A stretch of DNA of 64,000 nt from Diabrotica undecimpunctata (GCF_040954645.1 NC_092808.1:13507883-13571882); one strand, 5' to 3'; positions 9,847 to 21,740 are shown, counted from the stretch's first letter. Numbers and translations are program-made. Notes: generated by a model from the letters alone, not told the origin.

Positions 9847-11947
9847 CTTCTTCTTCCTTTGCCCTATCCGTTTCGGACGTTGGCTATTAACAAGGCTATT
9901 TTGACTTTGTTTACTGCACCTCTGAACAGTTCGGTCGATGTTAGTCCGAACCATTGTCGCAGGTTATGCATCCATGACTGTCGTCTTCTTCCCGGTCCCC
10001 TCCTACTGTCGATTCTTCCTTGGACTATTAACTGTAGCAGCCGGTACTTAGTATGCCTCATGACATGTCCGAAGTACTCAAGCTTCCGTTTCTTTACGGT
10101 GAAGATTATTTATTTGCTTTTGCCTATTCTCTGCATTACTTCCACGTTAATGATGTGGTCTCTCCAGGATATCCAAAGAATACGGCGATATATCCACAGC
10201 TCAAAGGATTCTAGTTTCTTCAGGATGGCTTCCGTTGTGGTCCATGCCTCTGCTCCATAGAACAAGACCGGGAAGACATAACACTTGACCAGTCTTAATT
10301 TTAGTTCCATTGAGATTTTGCTTGTGAACCACTTTTTCATATTGTTGAGCGCGTTTCGCGCTTTTTCAATTCGTGATCTTATTTCTGTTGACTGGTCCCA
10401 TTTTGTGTTGACTGTGGTTCCAAGGTATGTGTATGTCTCCACTTGTTCTATTTTTCGGTTGTTTAATGTCAATTGCATCGGAGGGTGTTCTGCTGATGAG
10501 CATGCATTTAGTTTTGGTTGTATTGAGTTCTAAACCATATTCTTGACTTGCTGTGTGTATGCTTTGCATGAGTCTTTGAAGCTCGTTGCAGTCATTTGCG
10601 ATAATAACTATGTCGTCAGCATATCTAATATTATTGATTACCTCTTCGTTTACTTTGATACCCTCCGAAACTTCTCCCAGTGCTTCTCTGAAGATTTGTT
10701 CAGAGTATATATTGAACAGGAGCGGCGAGAGGACGCACCCCTGTCGTACACCCTTTTTAATATCTATCTTCCCACTGTGTAAGTTGCCCATCTTTATCTC
10801 AGCACTTTGGTTCCAATAGAGACTGGTTATTATGCGCAGATCCTTGCCATCAATATGCATCTTCCTGAGCATTTCCATGAGTTTATCATGTTTGACCTTG
10901 TCAAACGCCTTGGAGAAGTCGATTGAGCACAAGTGGACGTCCTTGTGCATGTCTCTGCATCTTTGAATTAAAACTTGCAGACTGAAGATCGCCTCTCTTG
11001 TGCCCAATGCGCTTCGGAATCCGAACTGTGACTCCGATATATTTGCTTCGCATTTGTTATATATTCTATTGTGTATGATTTTGGTGAAAACTTTGGTAAT
11101 GTGATTTATCAAGCTTATTAAGCGGTGTTGATCACAGTGTTTTGCACTTGGTGTTTTAGGTATGGCTACAAAGGTCGATCGAAGCCATTCCTCCGGAATC
11201 TCCCCTTTGTCGCAAAAGGTGTTAAAAAGGCCTGTCAGAAAATCGAGGAAGTGGTCATCCGTTTCGCATAGGAGTTTTATGATCTCGCCCTGTATGTTGT
11301 CGGGACCTGGTGTTTTGTCGTTTTTTAGCGATGAAATGGCTTTTTCCACTTTAGACCTTAGTATTTCGGGTCCAGTCATGTCGTTATCTTGGTCCACTGT
11401 CGCTCTGCGTTTATCTTTAAAAAGTCGTTCTACGTAATCTTTCCATGTGTCAATGAGCTTCAAGTCATCTGATATAAGGTTACCGTCTGCGTCTATTAGT
11501 GACGTGTGGGGATTATTGGTTTTCTTTTTAGTTGTTAATTCTTTGATCTTTTTTTGCATGTTTTGGTAGTCATATCTTCTGTCGCACTCTTCGATTTCAT
11601 CGCATTTCTCCTTCAGCCAGCGTTCCTTCGCTTCCTTTATCTTTGTTTTTATATTGTGACTTGTTTCTTGATACTTCACTTGATTTTTGCGTTTGTGTTG
11701 TCTTCTTTCTTCCATCATATCAAGGATTTCATCCGTCATCCATCCTTTCTTCTTTACGCGCTCCTGTAACAGAAGTGTCTTGTTTGTCATTTCAATAGCT
11801 CTTTTTATTTCTTCCCATTTAGCAACTGCGTCTTGTGCGGGTTCACTCAAGTTTCCAATGTTTCTTCTTAAGGATTCCTGTACTTGTTGTTTAATGTTGG
11901 GATCCTTTAATTTCCTAATGTTTCCTAATGTCCTCTTTACAGGTTAG
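9847..11947 (-). pseudogene. RTE-like LINE, near-complete reverse transcriptase, 5' truncated
   Basis: The longest coding remnant of the family. From 11850 to 10366 a 494-codon ORF shows the non-LTR RT blocks in order: ISSLKNDKTPGPDNIQGEII, FVAIPKTPSAKHCDQHRLIS, SQFGFRSALGTREAIF, CSIDFSKAFDKVKHDKL (motif A), GVRQGCVLSPLLFN (motif B) and NNIRYADDIVIIA (catalytic YADD). A frameshift near 10478 leads to IEQVETYTYLGTTVN and on to LWIYRRILWISWRDH. Another, near 10060-10110, leads to GRRRQSWMHNLRQWFGL and a GAAGAAGA tail. Coding extends upstream to about 11947, but no endonuclease remains. The clade (RTE-like) is an inference. Confidence 0.9.
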
Positions 11948-12174
11948 AATTGATCATGAGAATTTCGTATTTAGACCACCTATCTAAATAGATCAACGAA
12001 ACTACATAAACAAAATAATTATTGATACGTAAAAAACACATTTTGAATGATTTAAGGTTGCATCACTTTTCAATTGTACAACATTAATATTTGTATTTCG
12101 AAAAGGATTTTGTAGGTTTTAACTCAAAAGATTCTTTTTTTTGTCGTTGAAATAAGGAGAGTCTACGAGAGTCT

Positions 12175-14590
12175 ACTTAATATGTTTAACAGATAGAATA
12201 TTACCACAGTGTGTACATGTAGGTGGATCTTGAGAAGTCCTTAAATGTTTATGAGTTAGTCTTGTATGGCCGATTCTAAGTCGGCGAAATAAGATTTTGT
12301 TTTTTCGTGTCATGGAAGGAAACTCAGCTTTTAACGGTGAAATGGATATCATGAAGCTTGAAAGGAATTTTATTCCAGTGATCTGGCCAAGACATTTGGG
12401 TAATATTTTTAAAATACGACTGTAAATCTGTATGTAGTTGTATGTTTTCAGTCTCAATATTAGAAGACGCGGCTTGTTTTGCAAAGAGGTCGGTTACGTT
12501 TGTTACCAGGGATTCCTACATGAGACGGAATTCAGATCATGGTTATGGATACTCCCAGTGAAATTAAACTATTGAAAGAGTTATGAATAGCTTGAACCAA
12601 AGGATGTACCGAGTACATACTTTTAAGAGAGTAGATAGATGCTTAAGAGTCTGTACATATTGCTACTTTTTATATTCTAGTGATAGTAAGTTTGTAGCTT
12701 GGAGAATAGAGAATAATTCAGCAGTATGTATTCAGCAGAAGAGGGGGAGATTACAAGGTATTGTTAAATTTGTGTTTGAAGTTAGCACATTCAACAGCTA
12801 TAGGGCTCTTAGAAGCATCTGTGTATACAATTTGGTCAAATCTGTTGTAAGCAATTAATTCTTTAAAGGTTTGCCTTAGAAATTGTGGATTTGTCTGATG
12901 CTTATCATAATTACTTAACGAGAGATTAAAATCTGCTATCAATTTATTGCAGGGAGGTTTAGGAGATATTAATATTAGAGTTGTGACTGAAAGATGGATA
13001 ATATTTAGATGTGGTGAGAGATACTGTGGCATAGATTGAAGTTTAATAGGAGACAGAGAGTTTAAAAGGTCATTACTTAATAATTTAATCTGGATTTTCG
13101 GTATAAGCTGAGATTCGAGACGAATATTTTAAAAGGAGTTGTCTTCGACGTAGCCAGAGGAGAAGTTCATTAGCTTCTCTGTATAAACTCTCTGTAATGT
13201 TCGACCTGAAGGCTCCAAGGCGGATTGGAAGTGCGGTGTTGTGTACAGAACTAAGAAGTTTTAAATCTGATGAGCTAGCTGACATAAATGAAACTGCAGT
13301 AGTTTATTTTAGAACGAATAAGACATCTATAAATCTGAAATAAGGAGTCTTCGTCTGCACCCCAATGTTGATTGGACAGAGTTTTTAATATCTTAAGATT
13401 TGTCATGCACTTAGCTTTGAGATCTTTTAAATAGCATTTCCAAGTAAGTTTACTGTCGAATGTGAGTCCTAAAATCCGTATACTCTTTACTGCTGTAGAC
13501 AAGTACCATTTATGGTAATTTTAGGATTTATATTACTGGCTGTCCCTCGAGAAAACTTAATGATTTTTGTCTTCTCAACAAAAAGGTTAAATCCGCTTAC
13601 TAATGTCTATTCAAGCAATTGGTCAGTAGCATTCTAAAGCAGTTTGCAAGTGGCAACAGTGTCTTTACCTCGGCAGAAAATTATTAAGTAATCTGCGTAG
13701 AGTGTAAACTTGACTAGAAGCTCAATTTTTTTACACATATTGTTTAAAATAAGTATAAAGAGTGTAGGACTCATTACCGACTCTTGGGGAACCTCACTAA
13801 TTTGTTTGAAAGTCCTAGAAATTTTGCCATTTTCTTTTACGTTAAAGGTTTTATTTGTCAGAAATTGGTTAATAAATGAAGATATATTTCCAGATATACT
13901 GTACTCCTTGAGTTTAGCTATAATAAGAGGCCTATACAGACTATCGAATGCTTTTTCAATATCAAACGAAACATCTATTACGTCTTGTTTGCACTGGAAG
14001 GAGTTGATGATTGATGTTTGAAGGACTGCTAGATTGTCTGCTGTACTTCGATGTGATCTAAAGCCTGATTGTACCAAATTTATTATTTTATACTTTTCTA
14101 GATACCACAGGAGTCTTTTATTGATCATTTTCTCCATTAGTTTGCACATTGTACATGCGAGAGAAATTTGTCTGTAGGAATTTGGATCAGTTGAAGGTTT
14201 GCCTTGTTTTTTAACAGGAATAAGTATGGATTTTTGCCACAAATTTGGAAATGCAAAAAGCAGTTTAGCTAGACTAGGCTAAAAAGATTTTTAACAAAGA
14301 TTAAGGGAATATTATCTGGACCTGCAGCTAAATGTTTACAACACTACAGTGTTTCTTATAATTCTTGTTGTGTAAACGGCATATTTATAGAAATTTGATC
14401 GGATTTTATGCTATCAGATAAACTGGAGTTTAGATTAGTAGACACGGGAAGCTGCCAATTTGAAGTCTATTTGTTGCTTTCTTATGGAAATTTTTACCCA
14501 AGATGTTAACAATTTGTTGACTACAAGTGACTGTGCCGTTTCGAGTAAGTATAGCAGAAATTTTTGAATAAGTTTTCTTTCCTGTCATAT
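12175..14590 (-). pseudogene. jockey-like LINE: reverse transcriptase and RNase H, 5' truncated
   Basis: Minus strand, reading down from 14590. KSILIPVKKQGKPSTDPNSY is followed by QSGFRSHRSTADNLAVLQTS, FDIEKAFDSLYRPLI (motif A), PQESVMSPTLFILILN (motif B) and FTLYADYLIIF, where the catalytic YADD has become YADY. Then come IRILGLTFDSKLTWK, IVYTDASKS (RNase H motif) near 12810, WIPSHVGIPGN-like sequence near 12520, and RRLRIGHTRLTHKHL with a CTHCG knuckle near 12200. Several frameshifts and stops. The layout (RT, RNase H, C-terminal Cys knuckle) fits jockey/R1-group LINEs. No endonuclease is left. Confidence 0.85.
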
Positions 14591-14734
14591 TCTACTTATT
14601 TTAAATGTAAATACATATGAGTTAGATGAACTACGTTATGAACGTAGTCATATTGCAGTGGGATCTTGTACTAATATACATATAAAGTAAATTATGTGTA
14701 TTTCATTGTAGTTGCATCATTGGTGTGGCGTATT

Positions 14735-15040
14735 GTAGTTGCATCATTTGTTTGCTAGCATTATTCTTCGCTTGATTTCTTCCGTCATTACGTTCTCCTT
14801 GGTGATCAGGGAGCCTAAGTATGTGAATTTGTCCACCGCTTCAAAGGTAGAATTATCAACCGTGAATTGGTGGCCGATGTTTGTGGCTCTATTGTTGGGT
14901 GTTGATGCCATTATCTTAGTTTCATCTTCATTTACTTGCAGGCCAATATTTTTTGAGGCGTTTGACAAGGTGGTATACAAGATGTGGCGTATTATATATA
15001 CTGGAAATTTGTTCGGATCTGTAATCTATTCTACTATCTT
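14735..15040 (-). pseudogene. RTE-like LINE, internal fragment
   Basis: The 78-codon minus ORF contains TLSNASKNIGLQVNEDETKI and KFTYLGSLITKENVMTEEI, the stretch just after the YADD motif in these LINEs. Both flanks are lost. A 14-bp direct repeat GTAGTTGCATCATT lies at its downstream side near 14709-14748. Confidence 0.75.
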
Positions 15041-15778
15041 GTAGTGACTGATATTCTTTGCGTATTTATTTCGCCCATTCGTCCCTCGTCTCTTGAATGC
15101 ATGCATATTGTTCCTACCTTCTTTTAAGCACATCTACAATTTACAAGATTCCAATACCCTACCTCAATTATTTTTCTAACCTGCAATGGTATTCGCTCTG
15201 AAATAGTCCTCACTTGAAAACCCCGACAGAACTTCAGTTTGTTTCCAAAATATTTTACCTCAGAAAATATCATTTTAGTATCATTTTTATTATATTGGCA
15301 AAGGTATATTAGATTATTATCACCTTAAATTACACCTATCTACAAATACACATGATCGAAAAAATGCTGTATAATAAGTAACACTTCAATCTTACATTTT
15401 ATGGTCAAAATTGATTTGTTATTGTTATTTTTGAAAACTGCATAACATTTTCATTCTAAATGTATGTTAACATTTTGAAAATAAATCTTCCATCAATCAG
15501 CAGCAAACTAAAAGTGTTTGTTGACTTAGTAGTAAATAAATAATACATCAAATTTATGGATGGATTTGTTTGAAACTTAGTTTTGTTAGTCGACATGTAT
15601 TCCTCAAAATAATTCGAACTCACAAACTTTCTATTTGCAGTATCTCTATTTTTATCAAGCTTACTTGTTAGAAATTTATTTACTTACACAGTTACAATTT
15701 TGACACAATTCTTAAAATGTATATTTTTATTAGTTTTTTAGTTACTCCAAAAATTGTTGTAAATAGTGTTTACAACAA
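15041..15778. other. No gene recognised
   Basis: AT-rich. A minus-strand run near 15080-15140 has several cysteines but is too broken to assign. The jockey-like copy starts at its right edge. Confidence 0.4.
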
Positions 15779-15989
15779 ATGTTCATTCTTGCAATAAATG
15801 ATGTTTGTTCGAGCATTTGTCCAACAGTCAAACACTTAAAGGTGCGTACAGACTTGCACACGTATGCGGTGAGAAGCCACGCATATGCGTGCGTACTTAA
15901 ACCATTCGCGGTCAGAGCATTCGTTGAAATTAGAAATCACCGCATATGTATGCGTGCTCAAGACGCTCCATCCATTCGTGAAAAAATGT

Positions 15990-16310
15990 CTGAGCTGCTT
16001 ATGGTTAGTGCCGCGTTTGTGGTTATTAGTTCATTAAAAAAGAAAAAACAAAGGAAAAATAGGCGATGGTGGACGATGCATTTATTTAAAAGTAGAACCC
16101 TACAAATGAAGTCCGATTTACTAGTAGATTTGGCATTAGAACCTAATACTGGACAATTTCAAAATTTTACACGTATGTCAGTAGAAAACTTTGAACGCCT
16201 TTTAAATGATATAGGCCCGGTAATAAAGAAAAACGACACAGTCTTAAGAAAAGCCAGGAACGTTTACTGATAACATTAAGATTTCTGGATACATTGCTAA
16301 AGCGTTTGTG
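15990..16310 (+). pseudogene. PIF/Harbinger transposase, N-terminal fragment
   Basis: The ORF around 16060-16270 reads RRWWTMHLFKSRT, then FQNFTRMSVENFERLLNDIG and a DTVLRKA block. This matches the HARBI1-like N-terminus (WW.....R, F.NF.RMS...FE.LL..I.P). A stop at about 16269 is followed in another frame by ITLRFLDT, the next conserved block. The catalytic DDE region is absent: the GC-rich segment starts at about 16300. Confidence 0.75.
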
Positions 16311-16930
16311 CTCTCCAAATTTAAAACTTGGCAGGACCCTGGGCTACCTCTGCGCCTACGAGTCCGACACCAAAGTGAAGGTGCCACGCCACGTATGCAA
16401 GAAACGTTTCGTGGGGCTCCACCTTCCCCGTAGTACCTGTGTTGCGAGTACCTTGCCTACCCGTTATTCCCACACCACGGGCGGGTAGGCTCAGCAGGCG
16501 GAGGAATTTCCACCTCGCACGTAGACAGGTCGCCGCCGAGGATCTCTCCTCTACCACTCTTGGATCTCCTGGTGGGTACGTGCCGGGACACCCACACCAC
16601 GCCTGACCGAGGTCAGGAGAGGTATGTACGGGCCCAGCTCGTTCAACCTCACCAGGCTCTTTTGGAATGAGAGTAGAGTGGTCCCACGAGAGTCTCGTCT
16701 CGGATACTAGGAATGTAGACCGGTGACCGTGTCGCCGAAGCGACCGTGTGCGTTTCTACCAACCCGACACCTCAAGCGACGGCTCTCCACCTCCCGATTC
16801 CTACCCATTAGTCGCCTCTTACGACAGGCAGGGCTTTCTGACCCCGGCCGTATTCTTATCTCCGCAAGCCGGACGGAGGATTTCTGGCTACAAGGGATTC
16901 TTACACAAGTCTAATATAGGGTTCATAATA
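16300..16930. other. GC-rich insert inside the Harbinger element
   Basis: This ~630-bp block is clearly richer in G and C than anything else in the window and lacks coding motifs I can name. Near 16806-16833 it contains TTAGTCGCCTCTTACGACAG followed by GCAGGG, a word I associate with 3' untranslated tails of some insect LINEs (recall only). It ends at a short duplicated word, AATATAGGGTT, at about 16912 and 16927. Likely a 3' LINE/SINE piece or foreign filler. Confidence 0.4.
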
Positions 16931-18385
16931 TAGGGTTTTACTCACGCTATCACGCTATCTAAACTGAGCGCGAACGCGCACGTATGTTTCTTTGATGTGT
17001 GTGAAAAAACCGACACCACTCTGACTCCCAGCATGTGTGCTCAAGTCATTCGCGAGAAGCAAAGCATGCGGCGAGAGGTTACGAAAGCGCCGTCCACATT
17101 TGCACACGTATGTGTATTCGTGGCTGCTCACCGCATGCGTTTGTAGGTCTGTACGCGCCTTATTTTACGCAGACGACCTTATTTTATGTTGTCAGGAAAA
17201 AAGTACAGTTGCCACATGGTCCAAATGGTCCAAAAAACCGGATTAGCTCTTTCAACCACTAAATCAAAATTAATACGGTTTAGTAGAAGACCTTGCAGCC
17301 AAAGCTCGATTATCACCCTTAACGGAACTCCATTGCAACCCGTTACTCATCACAAAATACTCGGTTTAACGTTTGGTAGTAGGCTAACTTGGAAACGGCA
17401 TATGAGTGTAGTAAAGGGCAATGTAATGAAGAGACTGAATATCATCAAGGCACTATCACAGTACACGTAGGGTGAGTACGAAAGCATCTTACTTAATGTA
17501 TACAGAGCTTTAATCTGCTCAAAACTGGACTACGGCTACTTCATATACATGTCTGCATCGAATCTGACTCAAAGCTGCTGAACTCTGTGCATAACACATC
17601 CATTCGTCTTTGCTTAGGCTTTTTCAAATCTAGGCCTATAGACAGCCTTTACTGCGAGGCTAATGAACCATCTCTCTGGAGTTGACGAAAGTATCTTACA
17701 ATCTTACTTTGCTTCCGTATCCGCAAATACATCTAATCCAGTCTATCATTTAATTACCTTAACATCACCTCCCAAAAGATCCAATCAATGATAGACATCC
17801 AGAAATTAACTCCAAGAGAAACCATCGATCTTACTAAAACACATCCTTTTCCAATAACGAATTATCCTCCTTGGAATAGACCAATCCCACATTAAAACAC
17901 ATCTCTTTTAGCATTCAGTAAACACGAAACCTCAAGCCTTCTCATAAGGCAACGCTTCGATGAAATCATAAGCAGGAACCAATTGTAATAAATTTTGTAT
18001 ACAGATGCCTCCAAAAGCGAAACAGGCGTTGGATGTGCCGTTACCACATGTAATGAAATAACAGAATTACCTTTATTACCGAATTTATGCAGCGTATACA
18101 CTGGAGAACTCCATGCGATACTAGAAGCTTTTGAAAACCAAAAAGCAGATAAGAACCGAGCAAGATGCACAGACTACTTCTCGACACTAACACTCAATAA
18201 AAAGTCTATACGCTCAGCATCCTTTACTTCAAGAAATCCATAGGACTTACGGTATACTCGATTACTGCCGATATCGGCAAAAGAATACCACGTTGCCAAA
18301 CAAGCTTCTTGCGTAAACAGTCAATACTCAAAAGCCCAACATATTCAAACCAGTAATAATCTAAAGCAAATATTCAAGCTGTAAC

Positions 18386-19600
18386 GTTATAAACGTCACA
18401 TCTCTATTAATTTATATTTAAATAATTATTTTATTTTAATTTGTTTATTAATTTATTAATTTCTTTATCTTCAGTTTAATTTTTACTATTTTTTATTTAT
18501 AAAAGTAGTTGGCGCCCTCTGTTTTTCTCTTTTTCCTCTGTCTTTATTTTTTTCTCTGTTTCTGTCCCATAGAATAAATATTCGCCCACTCACTTTTGTT
18601 CGGCAGACTATTCTGTTCCGTGTTGACTGACAAGCTAGTTTCATGATATCTATGCAACATTCTATGACATCTGTGCTAACTTCATTCAGTCTCCCACTTT
18701 CTGTTAAAACAACTTTTCTGTAGTGGGATTATTTTTTGCCTCTTTTTGAAATTTATAAAAGAAGGCAAAAATTATTATAAGACTCATTTTTATGGTCTAC
18801 AAATTCTCTTGGGGTAAGTACTTTCATTGTGATATTTATTCTATAATTCTGACCACATTTCCAATATTTGTAACCTTACTTTCTTTCGAAAGCACATTTT
18901 TTTTTCTGATATATGCATTAGGACTCTTCAACAGAATTTAACTAAGTAGTAACATTCATATTTCATTTTATCCTTGCCAAACGCTATTTGTTTAAGTGTA
19001 ATTTTGTAAGATGGCAAGGAAGTTAAACCTTTCTTTTTGATGTGTTTCTAATGCAAGTTGTTCCTTATCCTTTTAGTTTATTGGTTTACTGGACAATTTA
19101 TTGGTCTACTGGACAGTTTACTGGACATTTTATTGGTTTATTGGATTTATTGGACATATCAAAATTTTATTGGTTTTATTGGCATATTTGGATTTCAACA
19201 ATTGGTCAGGACATACAGCCACGTGTGACTGCAGCTCTCCAAAAGCCACAATTTCTAATTGGAGGACCCAACAGCTAGAACACACAAGCAGCCCATCGAA
19301 GCAATAAGTAACACTTATTAACTGTTAAGCTTTGGCAGGGTTAATTATTGTTTTTTTATTCATTTAAATAAATATGTTTGGTTAAAATTTGTCTTATTTG
19401 CTATCAACTGAGAACTCAGGTTCAATCCCTAGTTTAAGACAAGACGAACTCACCCTTGAGATACTGAGCTAGGCAAGGTATAGACGATAAGCTCCCATGG
19501 TTGATTGAGGTATTATTTTTACAATAGTACTTCAATTCTCTTTGGTAGTCTTATCGTTACAAAGCAATAACAGTATCATACCTGGTATATCCACTGGAAC
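18386..19600. other. No gene recognised; one cryptic repeat
   Basis: AT-rich sequence downstream of the jockey-like copy, with pyrimidine runs near 18515-18560. The only structure is the ATTGG-rich tract at 19073-19195. Confidence 0.45.
19073..19195. repeat. Cryptic ATTGG/ACTGG tandem tract
   Basis: Units such as TTTATTGG, TTTACTGGACA and TTTATTGGACA follow each other about ten times with variable spacing, as in slippage-driven simple sequence. On the other strand this is a run of CCAAT words. It creates open frames by low complexity only. Confidence 0.7.
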
Positions 19601-19746
19601 ACAATCAAGAGTACATTACATGAGATCCGACAGACTGTTATAAAATTTGAACTTCCAACAATCTCTAGAAAAGAAAAAGTTGTCATCCAAAGATTAAGAA
19701 TTGGGCATAACCGATTCACACATGACTACTTAATTGGTGATTGGTA
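19600..19746 (+). pseudogene. jockey-like LINE, C-terminal tail
   Basis: Translation gives LPTISRKEKVVIQRLRIGHN and a TH.YL block, the conserved region between RNase H and the Cys knuckle in jockey-like LINEs (compare RRLRIGHTRLTHKHL in the copy at 12175-14590). About 45 codons remain, running directly into a different LINE's C-terminus. Confidence 0.7.
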
Positions 19747-20125
19747 AAAAATATAATACAAAACTCGAGCTTTCCGAACAAATAAATTGCCAAAGTAGAA
19801 TGTACACAATAATACCGATAATACGCAGAATAATGATGACATACGCAGCTGAAACACGACCTGACACAGAGAGGACCAAAAGGATGTTAGAAACAGCAGA
19901 GATGAAAGTACAAAAATTGATGGTAAGACACTAGATAGTAAGAAGAGTTAAATAGAACGATCATATTAGCCGAATGATAACAAATAGAGTTGTAAAGACG
20001 GCAAGAGACGGTTCCCCAATAGGAAGACGATCAGTAGGAAGACCACGAAAGAGATGACAATTTACTGGAGGCACATTGAAAAACAGACAGTAATGCCTAC
20101 ATAAAAATAAAAAGAAGAAGAAGAG
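19747..20125 (+). pseudogene. RTE-like LINE, C-terminus with GAA tail
   Basis: MTYAAETRPDTERTKRMLET is a well-known block of one LINE subfamily. After a stop it continues as NDHISRMITNRVVKTARDGS and GRRSVGRPRKR, then ends in AAAAATAAAAAGAAGAAGAAG at about 20103-20123. A short deletion separates the two blocks. It adjoins the jockey tail at 19746. Confidence 0.8.
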
Positions 20126-20995
20126 CAAAAAGACTTTACGCAAAAGTTCAGCGATTCTCCAAAAGTGACTTATTTTTTATGAAAGTTGTACAATAGACTA
20201 AAATATCATTTTGTTGTCATAGCAGCCTTAAATAGGAGGAAGGAGAAAATTGACTGTAGTGACTGTAGATGGCAATGGATGCGTTCTCCGTCGTATGATG
20301 ACGGACATGGTGACATACTATGGTTATTTTTTGACTTAGTAAGTGTATTGAAAAATAACTGTAGAAAAGTGTATGGTTTTGCCGTTCATTGCAATTCCTA
20401 CATCTATAAACTGCTACGACCGTTGGAAAGAACTTTCAAAAGAATGGCTGTATAAAGTTTCTCCCATGTAATTTAGTTAATAAATATAAATAATATTCTG
20501 CAACATTACCTTCAAAATCAAGCATGTATTAAAAATTGTGAACGTACTTTGTACAAGATAACTATTATAAATATCGAACTATGACAATTATGTATGACTT
20601 ATGAGGTTGCGTGTTAGTTAATGTTAACAACAATCTAGAAAAAACAACAATAACATATACTACAATCAAGGTACAAGCATTCTTAGGAAATTAGCTAGTA
20701 TTTATTTTTTCTGGTAATTATACTGACATTTAAAGATAAACTTTGGTTCCCTGCAATTAGATGTAATAATAATTTTTACTGCATTTTGTTACATCAAAAT
20801 GCAACTTGAGCAACTATTTTGATTGTGTTCTATTTCTTTGTATACAGTTTTTCAAAATTATTTAAGATATCAAGATTTTATACAACGGGAGAGATACTGA
20901 GGGAGGGCTAACAGCTTGAGTGGGAGATTCATTAAGAAAGTTGGACCTAGAACTTAGTTGTAGGTTGTATATTCCCTTTAATTTCAACTTTTTCG
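20126..20995. other. No gene recognised
   Basis: An 89-codon ORF at 20186-20455 has no motif I recognise. There is a short hairpin (TGCATTTTG/CAAAATGCA) near 20777-20803. Confidence 0.4.
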
Positions 20996-20999
20996 TTTG

Positions 21000-21430
21000 G
21001 CTTGTCTAAACCTTTCTTCTCTGCTGTCAAATGCTATCGCCTGGGTGGTCCTCTTCTTCTCAGTCCCCTCATCTGGAACCTATATTGATCCGTTATCGAA
21101 GGATTGTTATACATACATATCTATTATCCCGTTATTTGTTATTCTCCGCCAACTTTCGTCATCATTTTTCCATACCTGTATTCTCCGTAGTATTTTTCTG
21201 TTTCATGTTTCAATCTTTTTCCTCGAATTTTTGTTAATGTCCACAGATTGCATCTGTACAATGAGACCGGTAACAGTTTTATAGAACCTCTATTTGATTG
21301 TTCTTAAAACATCTTTGCATTTTAGTATGTTATTTAGCGCACTTCATCCATCTTTGTTGATTTTGCTCTGAATTTATATCGATTCGTTTATGCTATTATC
21401 GAAATCGTATTCGTGAAGTCGTTAAATCCA
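21000..21430 (-). pseudogene. RTE-like LINE, C-terminal fragment, very decayed
   Basis: Minus-strand pieces in three frames read LWTLTKIRGKRLKHETEKYY, then MYNNPSITD and RRRGPPRR. They match the order of another LINE subfamily (WTL.K......E.KILRRI..., D.....I..QRLRWAGH.MR, RR.GRP). Frameshifts are frequent, so the exact ends are uncertain. Confidence 0.5.
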
Positions 21431-21489
21431 TCTAGTGTTAGTTTTTGTGTAAATTTATTTAATGTATGTAACATTCATTGACGTGCTGG

Positions 21490-21740
21490 ATAGCCAACAT
21501 TTTTGACGAAGTAACTCTAAAACATTATAAACATTTTTTATCAACGATCAACTTCGAGTTTTTTCAAAGTTAACTAATTTTCCTTTACTTTGAAAAAACA
21601 TTTCCTGGCTCATTTCAGATCACCCTGAAGATGCTCTGAGAGCGAAAGTACTTGGGCAAGATTTAATAAAGAACTGTGCTCGATATCTGCCTTTTATTTG
21701 AGTAAAGTTCACATATTCGAGCATTCAACCATATATTTAT
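21490..21740 (+). repeat. Penelope-like terminal repeat, copy B, with hammerhead-like core
   Basis: Clearly related to 44850-45140: both contain GACGAAGTAA, AACTTCGAGTTTTT, AAAAAACATTTC(C/T)TGGCT, CATTTCAGAT (TATTTCAGAT there), GGGCAAGAT and TGCCTTTTATTTGA in order. The hammerhead-like core lies at 21625-21658. It stands alone here, next to an LTR-element gag remnant, so it is a solo or truncated end. Its end word GAGCATTCAACC also ends the copy at 43066-43385. Confidence 0.85.
21625..21658 (+). ncRNA. Hammerhead-ribozyme-like core in Penelope repeat B
   Basis: CTGAAGA (21625-21631, fits CTGANGA), stem II GCTC/GAGC (21633-21636 with 21640-21643), GAAA (21644-21647), palindrome GTAC (21648-21651), TT, then GGGCA (21654-21658) able to pair in part with the CCC before the core. 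This is the layout of type I hammerheads with a minimal stem III. Stem II differs from copy A (GATC/GATC) in a compensatory way. Hammerheads in Penelope-like elements are known; activity here is inferred. Confidence 0.6.

Larger units (their letters stand above)
15839..17159 (+). mobile_element. PIF/Harbinger-type transposon with TIRs and TTA duplication
   Basis: The left end reads GGTGCGTACAGACTTGCACA after two A's. The right end, complemented, reads GGCGCGTACAGACCTACAAA, and both continue into GCGGTGAG(A/C)AGCCACG, so the inverted repeats are about 45 bp at moderate identity. TTA flanks both sides (15836-15838 and 17160-17162), the 3-bp duplication typical of PIF/Harbinger. It carries only the N-terminal part of a transposase, and its middle is replaced or interrupted by a GC-rich segment. 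Confidence 0.8.
15779..18385 (+). pseudogene. jockey-like LINE split by a PIF/Harbinger insertion
   Basis: The first part (15779-15838) encodes FILAINDVCSSICPTVKHL, matching the block before the YADD motif in the related copy at 36425-38445. The second part resumes at 17160 with LFYADDLILCC, then a block with LGLTFGSRLTWKRHM, a region with many stops, and MYTDASKSETGVGCAV (RNase H motif) at 17995. The TTA codon at 15836 and the TTA at 17160 are the duplicated target; joining them keeps the frame. 5' truncated at about 15779; the 3' end is near 18385, where AT-rich sequence begins. Confidence 0.82.

Noticed and set aside
16294..16557. Overlapping ORFs in the GC-rich block (both strands)
   Set aside because: High GC lowers stop frequency; frames on both strands are open and none shows a motif.
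18500..18530. GTTGGCGCCCTCT, similar to a tRNA-type primer-binding site beside an LTR
   Set aside because: No TG...CA repeat pair, no gag or pol nearby, and the match is short.
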